A stretch of DNA of 64,000 nt. Source: Candidatus Gastranaerophilales bacterium (lineage in GTDB: Bacteria; Cyanobacteriota; Vampirovibrionia; Gastranaerophilales; Gastranaerophilaceae). Below the pieces are notes generated by a model. That model saw nothing but the letters and a program-made list of their open reading frames with translations. It had not been told where the DNA came from and made no database searches. Positions within the stretch are counted from its first letter, which is position 1; the number at the start of each line of letters is the position of its first letter. Positions 35,851 to 46,710 of this stretch are shown piece after piece. The stretch is taken from assembly GCA_944324305.1 (NCBI GenBank), contig CALUVV010000001.1, positions 62,001 through 126,000 on the forward strand. The letters run 5' to 3'. Both the position numbers and the translations under genes were made by a program.

Positions 35851-37235
35851 TAACATTTTTCCTTAACAGTTTTTGTAATAACAACCGCAACGGCCAAACA
35901 TACGGCACCTACTAAAAATCCGTATTCCCAGTGATAATTTATAAAGTCAGAGCCCATTGCAAACGAGCATTTAGAAATCAGCCATGCAACAAGAGTACAT
36001 ACAAAAACCTGCGGTCCCGCAATAAAAATATTAAATATACCCATAACAGAACCTTCGGTTCCTTTTTTAATAAATTGAGACAGCATAGCAAAAGGTAAAG
36101 CACAAATACTTGCCCAGCCTATACCTGCCAATCCCATTAAAGCTGCAACAGCTTTAGGCTGTTTTGTGAAAAACATTCCTAAATAAGCTAAAATCATAGT
36201 AATTAATGAAATAATATGAACTTTTTTATTGGTATATTTTGCCGAAAGAATTCCGATAGGAATAGCAACAAGGAAGCATACAAGGTTAAATATTGCAAAA
36301 CAAACGGACGAAAAATTTGTTCCGTTTAATGTTGCCTGAGCGTAAAGCTCCTTTGTAGATTCTGAAACCGTAGTTAAATCGGGAACACAATAAATCGTAT
36401 GAACCGCATACTGTGTAAAGAAAATCAACATACACATAGTGCCGATCCAGGTAAAAAACTGCATAAGACAAATTTTTGAAACTTCAGGAGAAAGCGCAAA
36501 GAAATTTTTTAAAGAATCCATAAAGCCCGGTTCTCTGATTTCTGCAGCTGCAACCTCTTTAATCATTTCTTTTTTATTATTATGTTCCTTGATTGTAATA
36601 CAAGTCCAAATCATACCGAGCGTAAATGCAAGAGCTGCCATTATGAATTGCGCAGGAATTGACATTTGAATACCGAACGCCCATTTTAAAAACGGAGCAG
36701 TACCTGCAGCAACAACAGAACCTAATCCAATGGCAAGACTTATATAAGAATTAGCGATTGAATACTGTTCTTCGGGCACAACATCAGGAACTAAAGCTCT
36801 GTAAGGGCCTTGAGCAACATTAACACAAGCATCTATAATCCATATCATTATTGCGGCAATTAAAAGAGCTGCTAAAGGAGGAAGATTAATTCCCGTAAAA
36901 TTGTGTAAAAACTCGGCTACAGCAGCAGAATTCGGGAAAATCCACAACGCAAGCGAAGCCAGCAAAGCACCACCCAATAAATAAGGACGCCTTCTGCCAA
37001 GAGGAGAAACTGTTTTATCACTCAACGCACCTACAAGAGGCTGGACAACCATGCCCGTGAACGGTCCGGCCAGCCATATTAAGCCGTAAATCAAGGGGGA
37101 AGCTCCCAAGCTTTCAGTAACAGGCCCGGATAATATAATCCTCATCTGCCAAGCGAACTGCAGCCCGAAAAAACCAAGTGCAAAATTTAAAAATTGAGCA
37201 GTAGTAAACTTCTTTAAAACATTATTCTCTTCCAT
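35850..37235 (-). CDS. MFS transporter (sugar/GPH-SLC45-like)
   Basis: A 461-residue, twelve-span transporter. FALGFFGLQFAWQMRIILSG at the N-terminus and GALSDKTVSPLGRRRPYLLG in the loop 2-3 motif are typical of the sucrose/GPH branch of the MFS. ATG 37235 is chosen because GGGGAG lies seven bases before it; an upstream in-frame start would add 17 residues without an RBS. It is translationally coupled to the radical SAM gene. Sugar export or import is inferred. Confidence 0.85.
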   Translation of the reverse strand: MEENNVLKKFTTAQFLNFALGFFGLQFAWQMRIILSGPVTESLGASPLIYGLIWLAGPFTGMVVQPLVGALSDKTVSPLGRRRPYLLGGALLASLALWIFPNSAAVAEFLHNFTGINLPPLAALLIAAIMIWIIDACVNVAQGPYRALVPDVVPEEQYSIANSYISLAIGLGSVVAAGTAPFLKWAFGIQMSIPAQFIMAALAFTLGMIWTCITIKEHNNKKEMIKEVAAAEIREPGFMDSLKNFFALSPEVSKICLMQFFTWIGTMCMLIFFTQYAVHTIYCVPDLTTVSESTKELYAQATLNGTNFSSVCFAIFNLVCFLVAIPIGILSAKYTNKKVHIISLITMILAYLGMFFTKQPKAVAALMGLAGIGWASICALPFAMLSQFIKKGTEGSVMGIFNIFIAGPQVFVCTLVAWLISKCSFAMGSDFINYHWEYGFLVGAVCLAVAVVITKTVKEKC

Positions 37236-37363
37236 TAAATATCTCCCCAAATAATTCTCTTGTATATAATAAAATACACTCAACATACGCCATAGTCAAC
37301 CCATAAGCTTGACAAATATCAGAAATCAGTAAATAATTAAAATGAAAAAAGGAGGTATAAATT

Positions 37364-38073
37364 ATGATTATGAGAAAGCTTAAAAATGCCCCCCCCCCGA
37401 CAATACGTGCGTAGACACTCGGGTAGACTATCCGGGGAGCGCTTTTACACTGGCTGAGGTTTTAATTACACTGGGGATTATAGGGGTTGTTGCCGCAATG
37501 ACAATTCCGTCATTGATTAATCAGACTAACAGGAAACAGGATGCGGCAAAGATAAAAAAATTCTACAGTGTCATGTCGCAGGCTGTTCTGCTGGCTGAAA
37601 ATGAATACGGTTCTGCTGAGGATTGGCCTGTAAACAGTGCAATAAGAGATGATGAAGGTAATATTACGGATACTCAACCAGATGCTGTTTTAGAATTTTT
37701 CAATAAATATTTTGCACCTAATATAAAAACCGTATCAATAAGCAAAGATACAGGAGGAACAGCAAATGTAATATTTGCGGACGGTTCTGTTGTTTATTTA
37801 ACACAGGGAAATTGTATTGATATGGATTTTGATACAAACGGGCCTAAAAAACCTAATCAATTAGGACGTGACAGATTTGATTTCCTATTTTGCAACAAAA
37901 ATTACAATGAAACATTCATAGGAAAAAATAAATATTTTGGAGCTTACTTACAGGATTCAAGCATAGCACAAGGCAGGGACTATCTGAAAAAACGCTGTAA
38001 AGACAGCGGAGACGTATGTTCAACCTTATTATTATATGACGATTGGGAATTCAAAAAGGATTATCCTTGGTGA
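37364..38073 (+). CDS. Prepilin-like protein on + strand, frame-interrupted by C10 tract
   Basis: The only prepilin on the + strand. AAAGGAGG precedes ATG 37364; a second ATG at 37370 is in the same frame. The leader MIMRKLKNA runs into ten C, which give Pro codons, and the zero frame ends at TAG five codons past the run. Eleven C would read PPPDNTCVDTRVDYPGSAFT and continue LAEVLITLGIIGVVAAMT. The exported domain is a different subtype (about 190 residues, ending CSTLLLYDDWEF). The tract is C-rich in sense here, opposite to the minus-strand prepilins, yet in the same place in the leader. Confidence 0.82.
37389..37398 (+). repeat. C10 tract in prepilin leader, out of frame
   Basis: Ten C between G bases. 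With the nine bases after the tract, GACAATACG, it matches the tract at 19027 exactly on the same strand although the genes point in opposite directions. Eleven or eight C would be in frame. Confidence 0.95.
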
Positions 38074-38074
38074 T

Positions 38075-38104
38075 AAAAAAGCTCTCTATAAAGAGAGCTT
38101 TTTT
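38075..38104. terminator. Bidirectional terminator
   Basis: GCTCTCT-ATAA-AGAGAGC with A6 before and T6 after, between the + strand prepilin and the 3' end of pyrG. Confidence 0.88.
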
Positions 38105-38106
38105 GA

Positions 38107-39738
<1,632 letters not shown>

Positions 39739-39741
39739 TTA

Positions 39742-40023
39742 CTAATTAATCTTCGGAACTTTAAAGAAACCGTTTTCTTCTTCAGGAGCATTGGCCATCA
39801 AATCTTCTTTGCTGATTTCCTGAACAACTTTGTCTTCTCTCATAACATTACAGAAATCAATAACCTGTGTCATAGGTTTAACATTTGAGGTATCAACTTC
39901 ATTCATCTGGTCTACGTATTTCAAAACATCACCGAGCTGTTTTGTATATAATTCTTTTTCTTCTTCGGTTAATTCCAATCTTGCTAATTTTGCAACGTGT
40001 TCAACATCTTTAATTGTTATCAT
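39742..40023 (-). CDS. gatC: Asp-tRNA(Asn)/Glu-tRNA(Gln) amidotransferase subunit C
   Basis: A 93-residue subunit that stabilises GatA in the transamidase. MITIKDVEHVAKLARLELTE and the C-terminal MREDKVVQEISKEDLMANAPE are characteristic of GatC. GatA and GatB are not next to it here; pyrG follows in the same operon. Confidence 0.93.
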   Translation of the reverse strand: MITIKDVEHVAKLARLELTEEEKELYTKQLGDVLKYVDQMNEVDTSNVKPMTQVIDFCNVMREDKVVQEISKEDLMANAPEEENGFFKVPKIN

Positions 40024-40117
40024 AGTTCTACTCCATTATTTTATTATGGTAGCACAAAAATAGTTCATGCAAAAAAATTATTACATAAATTTAATGATTT
40101 CTAAAATAAAAAAGTTA

Positions 40118-40126
40118 TGATATAAT
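40118..40126 (+). promoter_or_regulatory. Extended -10 promoter of the SigF-like gene
   Basis: TGATATAAT, an extended -10, ends four bases before the first ATG at 40131. That would put the transcription start at about 40133, so translation may instead begin at TTG 40149, which has TGGAG six bases upstream. Confidence 0.5.
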
Positions 40127-40130
40127 AGTA

Positions 40131-40937
40131 ATGATAGTGGAGAAAATTTTGTTGGAGAGCAGAGAAAAACCTATAGAAGAATTAGACGAACAGCTTCTCG
40201 CTTACAAAGATTGTAAGGACGAGAAACGTAAACGGATGCTTCACATAAATATAGTTGAAAACGGAATGCACCTTGTAAAAAAGATTGCAGGGAATATTGC
40301 CGCACAATCGGGAATTTCAAATGAAGATCTGGTACAGGTGGGTTCTATAGGCCTTATTAAGGCTATTGAATTCTTTGACCCCGATAAAAATGCAAGATTT
40401 AAAACTTACGCATCTTATTTTATAAGAGGTGAAATCAAACACTATTTGAGAGATAAAGCGTCAATCATTAAAGCTCCGAGAGAATTACAGGAACTGGTAT
40501 TTAAAATCAGTTCGGCTGTTAAGCAGTTAAAGGAAAAAGGGTTTGAAGAACCGACAGAGGAACAGATTGCGAATGTTGTCGGAGTATCGGTCAGCAAAAT
40601 TCATGAAGTTATGGAAATAGAACTCTGTAAAAGTACTTTATCACTTGATCAGGCAATTTCCACGGTTGACGATGACGATTTAACTCTTATTGATAAAATT
40701 CCAGCAGGTGATTATCAGGAATTTATGAACTCATACGAGAACAAAATAATGCTTGCAGCTGCCATAAAAAAATTACCGAAGGACTTGCAGCAGATTATTG
40801 AGATGAGTTACTATCAGGATCTGAACCAACGTGAAATATCAGAAAGAATACATATTTCTCAAATGCAGGTTTCAAGAAGGCTTAAAAAAGCTTTAAGCAA
40901 AATGTATGAAATAATTAAAACCAAAGACGAAAATTAA
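40131..40937 (+). CDS. Alternative sigma factor, SigF/SigB/FliA-like (group 3)
   Basis: Up to 268 residues. Region 2 is seen as EDLVQVGSIGLIKAIEFFDP and FKTYASYFIRGEIKHYLRD; region 3 as RELQELVFKISSAVKQL; region 4 as LDQ...LPKDLQQIIEMSYYQDLNQREISERIHISQMQVSRR. Region 1 is absent, as in group 3 sigma factors. The start is uncertain: ATG 40131 lies upstream of the likely transcription start, and TTG 40149 is the alternative. It is followed after 14 bases by prepilin peptidase. In cyanobacteria SigF controls type IV pilin genes, so a link to the prepilins here is plausible; that is inference from established work on a relative. Confidence 0.85.
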   Translation: MIVEKILLESREKPIEELDEQLLAYKDCKDEKRKRMLHINIVENGMHLVKKIAGNIAAQSGISNEDLVQVGSIGLIKAIEFFDPDKNARFKTYASYFIRGEIKHYLRDKASIIKAPRELQELVFKISSAVKQLKEKGFEEPTEEQIANVVGVSVSKIHEVMEIELCKSTLSLDQAISTVDDDDLTLIDKIPAGDYQEFMNSYENKIMLAAAIKKLPKDLQQIIEMSYYQDLNQREISERIHISQMQVSRRLKKALSKMYEIIKTKDEN

Positions 40938-40951
40938 AGGAGACATAAAAA

Positions 40952-41947
40952 ATGGGAGCATTAATTGCAATTTTGGCACTGGTATTTATTACCGGCTTGT
41001 GCATCGGAAGTTTTTTGAACGTTGTAATATTAAGAACTTTAAGCGAGGAGTCTATAGTTTTTCCCGCGTCAAAATGCCCGAAATGCCAAAATCCGTTAAA
41101 ATGGTGGCATAATATTCCTGTCATTTCATATATTTGTTTAAAAGGCAAATGCGCATTCTGTAAAGAACCTATAAGCATTCAGTATCCTATTATCGAACTT
41201 TTGACAGGTATTATATATACATTATTGTTTATGAAATTCGGAGTAAGTGTTGATACCCTTTTTGCATGGGTAATTGCTTCTCTGCTGATTGTTATTGCAG
41301 GTACGGATATTAAAGAAAAAGTTGTTTATGATGTTCATACATATACTTTAATTGCAGTCGGGCTTGTATATGCAATGGTCGTAACCGGTTTATCTTTCTG
41401 GCAGATGCATAATGCCGGAACTCCTATAGAATTTTCAAAATATCTTGTACTTAACAACCCTATAACAAATTCGCTTCTGGGTATAATTGCAGGTGCATTA
41501 ATTCTTGAAATTTGTGCAAGAGCAGGATATTTGATTGCGGGAACAAGGGCTTTCGGCGAAGGAGATACTTTTATTGCGGCAGGTTTGGGAGCACTTTTCG
41601 GATGGAGAACGCTTCTTGTAGTTCTTGCATTATCTGTTGTTATTCAGGTTGTAATCTTTTTACCGATTTTTATAAGCGGGCTTGTTAAAAATAAGGATTG
41701 GAAAACATTAATTTCATTCGGAATTTTTGCATTATTTGCAATTGCATTTTACACATTACAGCATTTCAGAGTAATTACGATTGAAAATATAGCTTTATAT
41801 ACTATCGGAGCAATAATTCTGGCAATACTCGGAATAATTTCATGTGTATTAATATTCAAGGGTTTGCGTGAACATCCGGAAAACAGAACATATATGCCTT
41901 TCGGGCCTGCAATGGTAGCAGCGGCATTTATAGCTTTAATACTATAA
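40952..41947 (+). CDS. pilD: Prepilin peptidase / N-methyltransferase (PilD, A24)
   Basis: A bifunctional inner-membrane enzyme of 331 residues that cleaves prepilin leaders before the FTLAE-type motif and methylates the new N-terminus. The cytoplasmic loop has two zinc CxxC pairs (CPKCQNP and CAFCKEP) as in classic PilD. The two catalytic Asp residues are in GTDIKEKVVYD near residue 115 and FGEGDTFIAAGLG near residue 210. It is co-transcribed with the SigF-like sigma factor. It is the obvious processing enzyme for the thirteen prepilin-like proteins in this window. Confidence 0.94.
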   Translation: MGALIAILALVFITGLCIGSFLNVVILRTLSEESIVFPASKCPKCQNPLKWWHNIPVISYICLKGKCAFCKEPISIQYPIIELLTGIIYTLLFMKFGVSVDTLFAWVIASLLIVIAGTDIKEKVVYDVHTYTLIAVGLVYAMVVTGLSFWQMHNAGTPIEFSKYLVLNNPITNSLLGIIAGALILEICARAGYLIAGTRAFGEGDTFIAAGLGALFGWRTLLVVLALSVVIQVVIFLPIFISGLVKNKDWKTLISFGIFALFAIAFYTLQHFRVITIENIALYTIGAIILAILGIISCVLIFKGLREHPENRTYMPFGPAMVAAAFIALIL

Positions 41948-42166
41948 ATTATAAATATGTTTGTATATTTTAGATTCTAACTCGCTGTAATTATCAGTGA
42001 GTTTTTCTAATCTTGAGCAAGCTATATTTGCGATAGGCAGCAGATGAGAATAATCACCGTGCGAATTCACATAACACTGCAGTGTATCTCTAATACACTT
42101 ATTAATTGCTGAAATTTCGTAAATATCCATACTAAAATCGTCAATCATTTCTTCAAGGTTTGTCAT
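41942..42166 (-). CDS. Small hypothetical protein (74 aa)
   Basis: A 74-residue acidic, helical protein (MTNLEEMIDDFSMDIYEISA) with AAGGAG before its ATG. It converges on prepilin peptidase, with a six-base overlap. No motif recognised. Good RBS and neighbour-like codon use support it. The gap 42167-42425 beyond it holds an AT-rich stretch and a long hairpin (42382-42417) but no gene. Confidence 0.65.
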   Translation of the reverse strand: MTNLEEMIDDFSMDIYEISAINKCIRDTLQCYVNSHGDYSHLLPIANIACSRLEKLTDNYSELESKIYKHIYNL

Positions 42167-42381
42167 AAATTCTCCTTAATATTTATAAAAAATATTTTAA
42201 CAATTTTTAAAATCTTATTCAATATAGCACACTTAATAAAATTTTAAGTATACTTAATAAATTATCTGCACTTAATGAAATAATAACAAAGCGAGCATTG
42301 TTTGACCGCAGGGAGTTTGCGAGCATAAGATTGAATTTAGTGCAGATAAACGGTCAGCGTGTTTTTCTTTCTTTGGTTACA

Positions 42382-42417
42382 TTTCTTTCTTTTTGCATCG
42401 CAACAAAAAGAAAGAAA
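42382..42417. terminator. 14-bp hairpin after ruvA
   Basis: TTTCTTTCTTTTTG and CAAAAAGAAAGAAA are perfect inverted copies around an eight-base loop CATCGCAA. It lies just past the ruvA stop on the minus strand. A terminator or an intergenic repeat copy is likely. Confidence 0.6.
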
Positions 42418-42425
42418 TGAACATA

Positions 42426-43043
42426 TTATTCTGATAGTATCTTTAACGCCTCTTTCAAAATTTCCTCTGCTGATGCCTTTTCCTTCAACATAGCCACCGC
42501 TTTTGAGATTGCATCCTGTATTTCTCCACGCTCATAACCTAACGAAACAAGAACCATTTGAGCATCCTCAACAGCCCTGTCATCAATCTTAGAAGGAGTT
42601 ATTGACGTTATTTTTATAGGCTCTTTTGTCTGATAATTCATCAATTTGTCTTTTAATTCCAATATAATCTTTTGTGCAAGCTTAGGCCCGACACCCTTCG
42701 CACGCGTAATTTCTTTATAATTACCGTCAATAACAAAGCCGATAAGCTCGGAAGATTCGAATTCATCAAGCAGAGTTAACGCCATTTTAGAACCCACACC
42801 CGAAACGGATGTTAAAATATTAAATATATCTCTGTCCTCTTTGTGCAAAAAACCGCAAAGGCTCATTTTATCTTCTCTGTGCAGAAGAACCGTATAAATC
42901 TTTATATCCCCGTCAGGCATTTCATTAAAATCCCGTGCTGTAACCTCTAAAAGATAGCCGATACCTGACGCTTCAACGGTAACATAAGTTCCTTTCGAAG
43001 AATTTGTTTTGCCTGCCAAAATTCCTTTTATATAATCGTACAT
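42426..43043 (-). CDS. ruvA: Holliday junction helicase subunit RuvA
   Basis: A 205-residue DNA-binding subunit of RuvAB. N-terminal OB-fold (MYDYIKGILAGKTNSSKGTY); two HhH motifs seen as ILTSVSGVGSKMALTLL and ITRAKGVGPKLAQKIILELK; C-terminal domain III with VLVSLGYERGEIQDAI. It starts at the last base of dnaA and is the last gene of the minus operon that begins at 46993. Confidence 0.95.
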   Translation of the reverse strand: MYDYIKGILAGKTNSSKGTYVTVEASGIGYLLEVTARDFNEMPDGDIKIYTVLLHREDKMSLCGFLHKEDRDIFNILTSVSGVGSKMALTLLDEFESSELIGFVIDGNYKEITRAKGVGPKLAQKIILELKDKLMNYQTKEPIKITSITPSKIDDRAVEDAQMVLVSLGYERGEIQDAISKAVAMLKEKASAEEILKEALKILSE

Positions 43044-44440
43044 TAATTCTCCCTCAAAGTTCTTCGTATTACCGCAATATCCTGATCAAGATTTTTGTTT
43101 GTCTTTAAATCATCTCTGATTTTTTCGTATGAATAAAGCATTGTTGTATGTTTCTTCTTAAAAAATTCCGCAATGCTCTCAAAACTTTTTTGAGTAAGCT
43201 CTCTTGCCATATAAACAGCCACATGACGCGCAGATGAAACACGCTGGTTTCTTGCGGAGCTTAAAAAGTCGCTTAACGAAACACCATAATACTCTCCGAC
43301 GGCTCTTGCAACTTTTTCAATCGTAATTTCCTGTTTCATACTTTCGCAATTCAAAACTTTTTTTGCAAATTCAAGAGTTAAGTCTGTTTTTTCAATATCA
43401 GCATAAGCACTGACTTTATTAAAAGCACCTTCCAGCTCTCTGACGTTATTTACAAAATTCTTTGCAATATATTCAAAAACATCAAATTCCGCCTTGACAC
43501 CTGCCTGTTCAGCGAGATTTTTCAAAATCGCAACTCGTGTCTCAAAATCTGGCGGGGTAATATCAACCATTAACCCCATTTCAAAACGCGTACGCAGTCT
43601 GTCGGGCAAAGTCGGAATATCCTTCGGCAGTCTGTCGGAAGTAATTACAATCTGCTTATTTTTGTTGTGAAGGCTGTCAAAAGTATGGAAAATCTCTTCC
43701 ATTGTATAAGTTTTGCTTTCCAGAAATTGAATATCGTCAATCAACAGTACATCAACATTTCTGTATTTCTGGCGGAATTTATCCATACGGCTGTTTCTGT
43801 CATTTCCGCCGCATTGAATATTTTTAATAAGTTCATTTACGTATTCTTCGGTTTTAATGTATTTAACACGCAATTTAGGCTTATTGAAAATAATGTAGTG
43901 GCCGATTGCCTGCATTAAGTGGGTTTTGCCGAGCCCCGATGCTCCGTAAATAAATAAAGGATTATATTTTTTAGCGGGATTTTGTGCGACGGAAAAAGCT
44001 GCCGCATGCGCAAATCTGCTGTTTTCTCCGACTACAAAGTTCGAAAACTTATATTTCAAATTCAGATTAGCTGACGACTGCATTTGCGCAAGGTTATCAA
44101 TAATCTTGCTTTCTTCTGTTTCAGGCAAAGCCCTTTTTGCTTTTTGAAGTTCTTTTTTCTTTTCCTTCTGGTACTTATCAGCCAGATCCGCATCAAATGT
44201 AATCTGATAGCTTACCTCACGGCCGAGAACCTTTTTAAAGGCTTCCAAAATCTGGCTGTCGTAGTTAGCTTTTATAACCTGCGGAGCAAGCGAATGAACG
44301 GTAATCAAAAAAAAGACATTCCCGTCAAAATCAGCGGGTTCAAGCGCATCCATCCACATTTGAAAAGCAGGTGCTGGTACGTTTTCTTTTAAATCGTTTT
44401 TAACTTCACTCCAGAGATTTTTTACTTCCAAAATATCCAT
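43043..44440 (-). CDS. dnaA: Chromosomal replication initiator DnaA
   Basis: A 465-residue AAA+ initiator. Walker A GASGLGKTHLMQAIG near residue 170; Walker B VLLIDDIQFL near residue 235; domain IV DNA-binding signature SSARHVAVYMARELT near residue 410. Its place inside an operon of rRNA methyltransferase, peptidase and ppiC genes upstream and ruvA downstream is not the usual dnaA-dnaN arrangement, and I see no cluster of DnaA boxes (TTATCCACA) nearby, so this is probably not the replication origin. Confidence 0.96.
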   Translation of the reverse strand: MDILEVKNLWSEVKNDLKENVPAPAFQMWMDALEPADFDGNVFFLITVHSLAPQVIKANYDSQILEAFKKVLGREVSYQITFDADLADKYQKEKKKELQKAKRALPETEESKIIDNLAQMQSSANLNLKYKFSNFVVGENSRFAHAAAFSVAQNPAKKYNPLFIYGASGLGKTHLMQAIGHYIIFNKPKLRVKYIKTEEYVNELIKNIQCGGNDRNSRMDKFRQKYRNVDVLLIDDIQFLESKTYTMEEIFHTFDSLHNKNKQIVITSDRLPKDIPTLPDRLRTRFEMGLMVDITPPDFETRVAILKNLAEQAGVKAEFDVFEYIAKNFVNNVRELEGAFNKVSAYADIEKTDLTLEFAKKVLNCESMKQEITIEKVARAVGEYYGVSLSDFLSSARNQRVSSARHVAVYMARELTQKSFESIAEFFKKKHTTMLYSYEKIRDDLKTNKNLDQDIAVIRRTLREN

Positions 44441-44452
44441 ATAATAATTTTA

Positions 44453-45193
44453 CTATAAAAATAATTCATATAACACAACTGCACAAGAAACAGACAAGTT
44501 CAGAGATTCCACCGATGGCGCCATCTCTATCTTAACTTCTTTTGTCGAAAAATTAATCAACTCATCTGACAGCCCGTCGGCTTCAGAACCGAACATTACA
44601 AGAACAGGAGCTTTAGCGCTGAAAGTTTTCAAATAATCTTTTGCCCGCGGCAGTGTTGCAACACGTTCGAATTTATCAAAAATTATTTTAATCTCTTCAA
44701 ACTTATCAATATAAACAACGGGAATTTTCCAGAGATTTCCGACAGAAGATCGGACACATTTGGGGTTATAAATATCTGCGCATTCTTTGCCGTACAAAAC
44801 AACCGCATCCGCGCCGAAAGCGGTTGAAGTTCTCAAAATTGTTCCGAGATTTCCCAAATCCTTTATATTTTCAAGAAGAACTACTTTTTTTGCGTCTTTC
44901 AAATCAGGCAAAGTATAATTTTTTTTGACTGCTACAGCCACGGCATCAGGTGCAGTATCGGTTGTTGAAACTTTCTTCAATACAGGTTCGGTTGTAAGAA
45001 TAGCTTTATCCGAAAGGAAAGCATATTTTTTTTCGTCGGACACAAAAGCGTATTCAATCTCAATACCTGCATTAAAAGCTTCCTCAATGCATTTAAAACC
45101 CTCGAGAAGAAATTTATTCTCTCTGTCGCGAAATTTTTTTTGTTGCAGTTTTACGGTTTCTTTTACCAATTCGTTATTTACACTTGTAATCAT
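44453..45193 (-). CDS. SpoU/TrmH-family RNA 2'-O-methyltransferase
   Basis: A 246-residue SPOUT methyltransferase, probably for 23S rRNA. N-terminal substrate-binding domain (KFRDRENKFLLEGFKCIEEA); C-terminal knot with VLLENIKDLGNLGTILRTSTAFG, VLVMFGSEADGLSDELI and MAPSVESLNLSVSCAVVLYE, the three SpoU motifs in order. It overlaps the upstream peptidase by four bases and lies 12 bases before dnaA. RlmB- or TsnR-like; exact site not told. Confidence 0.9.
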   Translation of the reverse strand: MITSVNNELVKETVKLQQKKFRDRENKFLLEGFKCIEEAFNAGIEIEYAFVSDEKKYAFLSDKAILTTEPVLKKVSTTDTAPDAVAVAVKKNYTLPDLKDAKKVVLLENIKDLGNLGTILRTSTAFGADAVVLYGKECADIYNPKCVRSSVGNLWKIPVVYIDKFEEIKIIFDKFERVATLPRAKDYLKTFSAKAPVLVMFGSEADGLSDELINFSTKEVKIEMAPSVESLNLSVSCAVVLYELFL

Positions 45194-46710
45194 AGAACCT
45201 CAAATTCTTTAAGCCATTCTTTTTCCCGTTCTGTCAAAAGCGAAAAATCAATCAGTTTTTTTTCGTAGTTCATGTGAACAAAGGAGTGTATTTTTCCGTC
45301 TTTCATATAGCAGGAATTTTCAAGCCGTACCCCGAAATAATTTTCATTATACAATCCGGGTTCGATTGTAAAACACATATTATCTTTAATCTCAACTTTT
45401 GCCATCTCGTTTTTACTTAAATTCGGCGGATATTCATGAACGCTTACGCCTATTCCGTGTCCGAGCCCGTGATTGAAAACAAAGCCTTCAATCTCATTTT
45501 CAGAATAAATTTTTCTTGCAAGATTGTCTATTTCATAACCCGTTTTTAAGTCAGAATTATATGCATTTAAAAACATTTTTAAAACCGTCGTGTAAACACG
45601 CTTTTGAAGTTCCGACGGCGTTCCTTTAACAAAAACTCTTGTGATATCCGTTGCAAGCCCCTGTTCATAATATGCCCCGCAGTCAATTAAAACAAGACTT
45701 CCGTCCTTTATGATTTCATCTTTTGAACACTTGGAATAATGCGCTAAAGCAGAATTTGTATCCTTAGCTACAATAGATTTAAAGCTTAGGCTTTTTGCAC
45801 CGAAACGTTTAAATTCTTTCTCAAGCTGTTCCGAAATATCATATTCCGAAATATTTTCATTATTTTCAATGTAATCTCTGACTGCGCGGACGGCCAAATC
45901 AGTTCGTCTGAAAGCTTCTTTATAATGTTCAATTTCATCGTTTGTTTTAACGGATTTCAAAAGCTTAATGGGACTGTCATCAAGAATTTTTGCTTTGGAA
46001 CCTATCAATGCAAAATCATAAGCATTAATTGTCGATTTATCTATAAAGATATTTCCCTGATAGCTTTCCACAAAATCATCAATATCATCGAGCAAACGTG
46101 CACGGCCTGCAAGAATTACCGCCTTACCGCGAATTTTACTTGAATAATTTTTGGAAAAGTCTCTCAGATTAAAAAGATATGAAACTTCCTCAAGATTTGT
46201 AACCAAAACAGCACCTTCAAAGTTTATGTCCTTAATTTTTTCTTCAACAGGCACCCCTTCAACCTGAACAACATTCGAAGCGTCATATAAAACAGGTTTG
46301 TCTAACGGGTCGTTATCAAAATATTTAAGTACAATTCCTTTTTCCGTTAAGTACTCAACTCGTTTTTGCGAATTTTTCTTTGAAAAAATACCGAGAATTT
46401 CTCCCTGAGGAATTTTCTTTATTAATTCGTCAAGAAATATTTGTCCTGTCTGCAATTTAACAACGGTTACAATATCATGATTAACCTCTAAATCAGCTTG
46501 AATATGATATCTTCCGTCGACAAACAAATAAACGGCATCAGGTGTAACAAGAACGTCGCCCGTTGAGCCCGAAAAATCCGTCAAATAATATCTTGAATTT
46601 TCTTCTAACGGAGTATATTCCTCTAAATACTTATTTGTTGAATTTACGAGCAGGAAGTTAACTTTCTGCTCTTTCATAAATTCCCGTATTTTTTCAAGCG
46701 CACTAATCAT
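45190..46710 (-). CDS. Xaa-Pro aminopeptidase (M24B)
   Basis: A 506-residue metallopeptidase that removes N-terminal residues before Pro. N-terminal creatinase-like domain, then the M24 fold with metal ligands in LIDCGAYYEQGLATDITR (two Asp), HGLGHGIGVSVHE (His) and FTIEPGLY and VRLENSC (Glu residues). The start ATG 46710 overlaps the end of ppiC by eight bases. Confidence 0.92.
   Translation of the reverse strand: MISALEKIREFMKEQKVNFLLVNSTNKYLEEYTPLEENSRYYLTDFSGSTGDVLVTPDAVYLFVDGRYHIQADLEVNHDIVTVVKLQTGQIFLDELIKKIPQGEILGIFSKKNSQKRVEYLTEKGIVLKYFDNDPLDKPVLYDASNVVQVEGVPVEEKIKDINFEGAVLVTNLEEVSYLFNLRDFSKNYSSKIRGKAVILAGRARLLDDIDDFVESYQGNIFIDKSTINAYDFALIGSKAKILDDSPIKLLKSVKTNDEIEHYKEAFRRTDLAVRAVRDYIENNENISEYDISEQLEKEFKRFGAKSLSFKSIVAKDTNSALAHYSKCSKDEIIKDGSLVLIDCGAYYEQGLATDITRVFVKGTPSELQKRVYTTVLKMFLNAYNSDLKTGYEIDNLARKIYSENEIEGFVFNHGLGHGIGVSVHEYPPNLSKNEMAKVEIKDNMCFTIEPGLYNENYFGVRLENSCYMKDGKIHSFVHMNYEKKLIDFSLLTEREKEWLKEFEVL

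Noticed and set aside
42241-44440. Replication origin next to dnaA
   Set aside because: No cluster of TTATCCACA-type boxes was seen, and dnaA is inside an operon with ruvA rather than next to dnaN.
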